Program-made: the position numbers and the translations under genes
Shown here: positions 26,925 through 29,813 of the stretch, piece by piece
How positions within the stretch are numbered: the stretch's first letter is position 1
Layout of the letters: the number at the start of each line of letters is the position of its first letter
From: a virus
Virus record (IMG/VR): IMGVR_UViG_3300025009_000316
Span: 1 to 29,813 of that record
Direction: 5' to 3' (one strand)
DNA: 29,813 nt
Notes under the pieces: generated by a model
What the model was told of the DNA's origin: nothing
Databases searched by the model: none
What the model saw: the letters and a program-made list of their open reading frames with translations, nothing else

Positions 26925-29813
26925 ATGTCAAAAATAATATATACCGACGATAATCCAGCTGGCAAACTTTCCTTGCAAGGAAAAATAGTAGCTGGCGGAA
27001 CCTTAACTTGAGTCACCTGATTAAATTATGATGTTTCTTACACTCTTTCTGGAAAAGAATCTACCACAAATGAGACAACAGAATGAGTTTATGTGGCTTC
27101 TCCTTATAATTATTGTTATTTAACTGATTGAAATGATGATCAGCTACAAGATTCTGGTTGAAATAGATTATATTGAAGAATAACTTTATCTTGAAGCGTA
27201 TGGACACTTTCTTTTTATTCAAGTATTGCCTGAGTAGAAACTCCATATAATTTTATAGTAGCTCAAAATATTAAATGGTATTACCATCAACTTTATAGCA
27301 GGGATAATGTCCCAGCTATTTCTGATAACGAAATATATATTCCAGATGAAGTAATAGCAGTTGGCGGCCATGTCCAAAATACTGATACTGGTACTGACAA
27401 AACTTCTTGGGTGACTAATTCTTGAAGTGCTACACAAAAAGCAACGCTAGACACTAGCGATATGACCGCTAATAAAACGATTTGAGTAGAATCGTTAAAT
27501 CAAACAGTTTTACATACTTCTAATTATAACAATCCTCATCAAGTTTCAGCCAATCAAATTGGTGCTGATAAAATAGTTGATGAGATTAATCAAAGTGCTA
27601 CTCACGACATTAATTCCAATAATCTTTGATCAGATGTAGTTACTTCTTCTGATAATGTGAATAAGTTAGCAGACATTTCATCTACTGGTGCTGAAATAGA
27701 GGATGCAGTTTCTAAAAGGCATAATCAAAATACTGATACTTGAACAAGTGAGACTGATTTTAACATTAATTCATCTTCTATCACTCAAAAGGCTACACTT
27801 GATACGAGTGATATGACAGCCAATAAATCATTATGAATAGAGGCTTTAAATCAAACAATTTTGCATACAACAAATTTCAATAATCCTCATCAAGTTAGTG
27901 CTAATCAAGTTTGAGCTGATGAAATTATAGACGAAATAAATCTAAATTGAACTCACGATATTGATTCAAATAATTTGTCTTCTGATGTAGTTACTTCTGC
28001 CGACAATATTAGTAAATTAGCAGACATTACTTCTCCTTGAGCGGATATTGAAGATGCTGTAACTAAAAGGCATTCTCAAAATACGGACACTGGTACTACT
28101 GAAACTGATTTTGACATTAACTCTGGAAGTGTAACTCAAAAAGCTACACTCGATTCTAGTGATATGACTGCGAATAAGTCTCTTCGACTTAATGACTTAT
28201 ATGAGGCTGGAGAACACTGGGACAAATCAAATCATCCTTGGATAGACAAATCACAAAGTTGGACTGAAAATCAAAATTTTGAAAAATGAATTAAGGCACA
28301 ACATAATACTATTGATTGAGAATGAAGCGAATTAAAAATTGAATCAATTCAATTTGATTTAAATCCTTCAGTTGCTCGTGCAGAAGGTAAAGCTTTTTGG
28401 AATGCTGATGATTGAACTCTTAATCTTTGAATGCCTTGATCAAATGTAAATTTACAAGTAGGTCAAGAAACTCTAGTAAGATGTAAAGAAGCATCATGAC
28501 AAACTATTCTTAATGGTAATGTTGTTTATATAAGTGGAGCTTCTGGAGACAGACCAGAGGTTACTTTAGCTGATGCTGATACTTATAACACTAGTTTTGT
28601 TCTCGGTATTGCCACTGAAGATTTTGTTGGTGCTACTGGTTATGTAACTATAACTGGTATGGTAAGAGATGTTGATACTAGTGGAATGACAGAAGGTGCT
28701 GTAATATGGCTTTCTCAAACAGCTGGTGCTTTTACTACTACTAGACCTACCGCTCCCGCAATTAGTATATTTTTGGGTTATATAGTAAAGGTTCACGCTG
28801 TTGAAGGTATAATAATAATCAGACCTACTCTTGTTCCTAGGCTACAAGCTCTTTCAGATGTATATCAGGAAACTCCTAGTGACAATGAAATACCTCAATG
28901 GAATCAAGCTAATGCTAGATTTGAACTTAACGATACTCCAGAATTTGCTGATGTAACTATCACTGGTCTATCTGGTTCAGGAGTGATAACTTCAACTAGC
29001 GTAGAAACTTCTCTTGAAAATATAGACGAAGCTCTTTTTATTGCTCGTAAACCAACTGGTATAACACCAGAGGAAGCTGCTAAGTTTACTTTGGATTATG
29101 ATTACGCTACACAAGTATTAACACTTACTAAAATAAGTAATTGGTATTACTATTTCAAAGGTAGAAAAGTATTGGTAACTGGAAACATAGTTTGTACTGC
29201 TCATACTAACTCTTATGGAACTTATTTCTATTCGTTTAATGACGCTACTGGTGCAGTAACTGTAAGCAACTCAGTATTCGACATATCTAACACTGTTCAA
29301 ATAGCCTACGTACTTTATAACCCAACTGCTACTGATACTATAAAAGGTATATGTTTTGAAGAAAGACATGGATTGCAAATGGATGGTAAGACTCACGAAT
29401 ATCTACACGAAACAAGAGGGACTATTTATGAGGAAGGTGGTGCTTTAGCTGATTATACTCCTTTAACAGATACAACAGCTGCTACTACCTACTCTCTAGC
29501 CTCTACCGTCTTTGATGATGAGGATAAAGAAATAACAACCGCAGCACAAGCAGACGGTTCTAATTATGTTCATATGTGGTATACTGCCGCAGGTCAACTT
29601 GATTGGTTAACTGCTCAACCACTTCCTTATCAAATAGCAAGTAATAATATAGTTTATAATCCAGTCGGTTCCGCTCTAGTACAAGTAACTACTAACAACA
29701 GATATTTTAATTTATATCCGATAGTCACTAACTCTGTATCGGCTACTTTTGATAATATCGTATTAATAGGTAGAGGACTTTATACTTCTCTTGCTTTGGC
29801 TCAAGCTGAATCT
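26925..29813 (+). CDS. long tail-fibre / baseplate-associated protein (partial)
   Basis: The frame is open to the last base, giving at least 963 residues. Residues 1-145 are beta-rich and resemble a BppU/fibre N-terminus (SLQGKIVAGGTLTGVTGLNY). About 149-420 are 117-residue repeats with NPHQVSANQIGAD, the well-known fibre shaft motif. The C-terminal part (from about 470) contains an intramolecular-chaperone-free-looking region of beta strands (TLADADTYNTSFVLGIATEDFVG, SQTAGAFTTTRPTAPAIS) typical of fibre knobs. 23 TGA-Gly codons occur up to 28500 and none in the remaining 437 codons. Being open at the window end, its length and C-terminal chaperone are unknown. Confidence 0.72.
27369..28184 (+). 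repeat. tandem 351-bp coding repeats in the fibre gene
   Basis: Copy 1 is 27369-27719 and copy 2 27720-28070, both exactly 351 bases (117 codons); copy 3 starts at 28071 and is cut short near 28184 where the sequence diverges. Each starts with codons for H-x-Q-N-T-D-T and includes ATLD-SDMTANK. The copies differ at many third positions, so the duplication is old. Confidence 0.85.

Noticed and set aside
1-29813. Code 4 (TGA as Trp)
   Set aside because: TGA falls on glycines of P-loop, GroEL, radical SAM and tape-measure motifs, while TGG is used for conserved Trp.
1-29813. tRNA-Gly(UCA), suppressor tRNA, or CRISPR array
   Set aside because: Non-coding gaps are short (largest about 120 bases) and already taken by promoters and terminators; no cloverleaf or repeat-spacer pattern was seen.

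Overview
The window is a stretch of a tailed-phage (or prophage) genome that reads TGA as glycine (genetic code 25). That code is known from Absconditabacteria (SR1) and Gracilibacteria, so the host is probably one of these CPR bacteria. The proof is internal. Reading TGA as Gly joins short standard-code fragments into full-length genes and restores invariant glycines: Walker A GAFSTGKT, GroEL TLGPKGQN and ILPGGGT, tape-measure GERGPELF, radical-SAM CGYNCLYC, DUF559 EIDGGYH. TAA and TAG remain stops, and TGG still serves as Trp. DNA is AT-rich, genes are tightly packed, and all but one are on the + strand. No gene-free stretch exceeds about 125 bases.

Layout. (1) 1-4506: accessory and surface-sugar genes: end of an RmlD-like dTDP-rhamnose reductase, a SAM methyltransferase, a ClpP-like (head-maturation type) protease, small unknowns, a GT2 glycosyltransferase, an AAA_28-like P-loop protein and a second glycosyltransferase. 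A lone DUF559 endonuclease lies convergent on the minus strand (4491-4823). (2) 4932-6802: head-tail joining genes behind promoter P1. (3) 6860-12058: tail tube, tail assembly chaperone with a probable -1 frameshift, tape measure and a baseplate/hub protein behind P2. (4) 12113-14855: tail-tip genes behind P3, including a glycine-rich adhesin, closed by a hairpin terminator. (5) 14977-16853: a GroES-GroEL pair with its own promoter. (6) 16897-20514: small regulators, a ParB-like protein, a TET-associated-type glycosyltransferase, a radical SAM enzyme and a zinc-finger protein; this is a candidate DNA hypermodification cassette. (7) 20557-29813: terminase small and large subunits, a portal fused to a MuF-type head protein, a virion protein and a long fibre that runs off the window.

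How it fits together: terminase packages DNA through the portal, connectors join head to tail, and the tube, tape measure and hub build a non-contractile-looking tail (no sheath seen) with two adhesins. GroES-GroEL may help fold virion proteins. The ParB/TAGT/radical-SAM set and the sugar genes may modify phage DNA, virion or host surface. No obvious major capsid protein, lysis, integrase or replication gene lies in the window.

The most unusual signals are the patchy use of TGA-glycine (all 16 glycines of one gene, none in the receptor-binding parts of both fibres), the putative modification cassette, the portal-MuF fusion, the phage chaperonin pair, and a promoter family with very short leaders and no Shine-Dalgarno.
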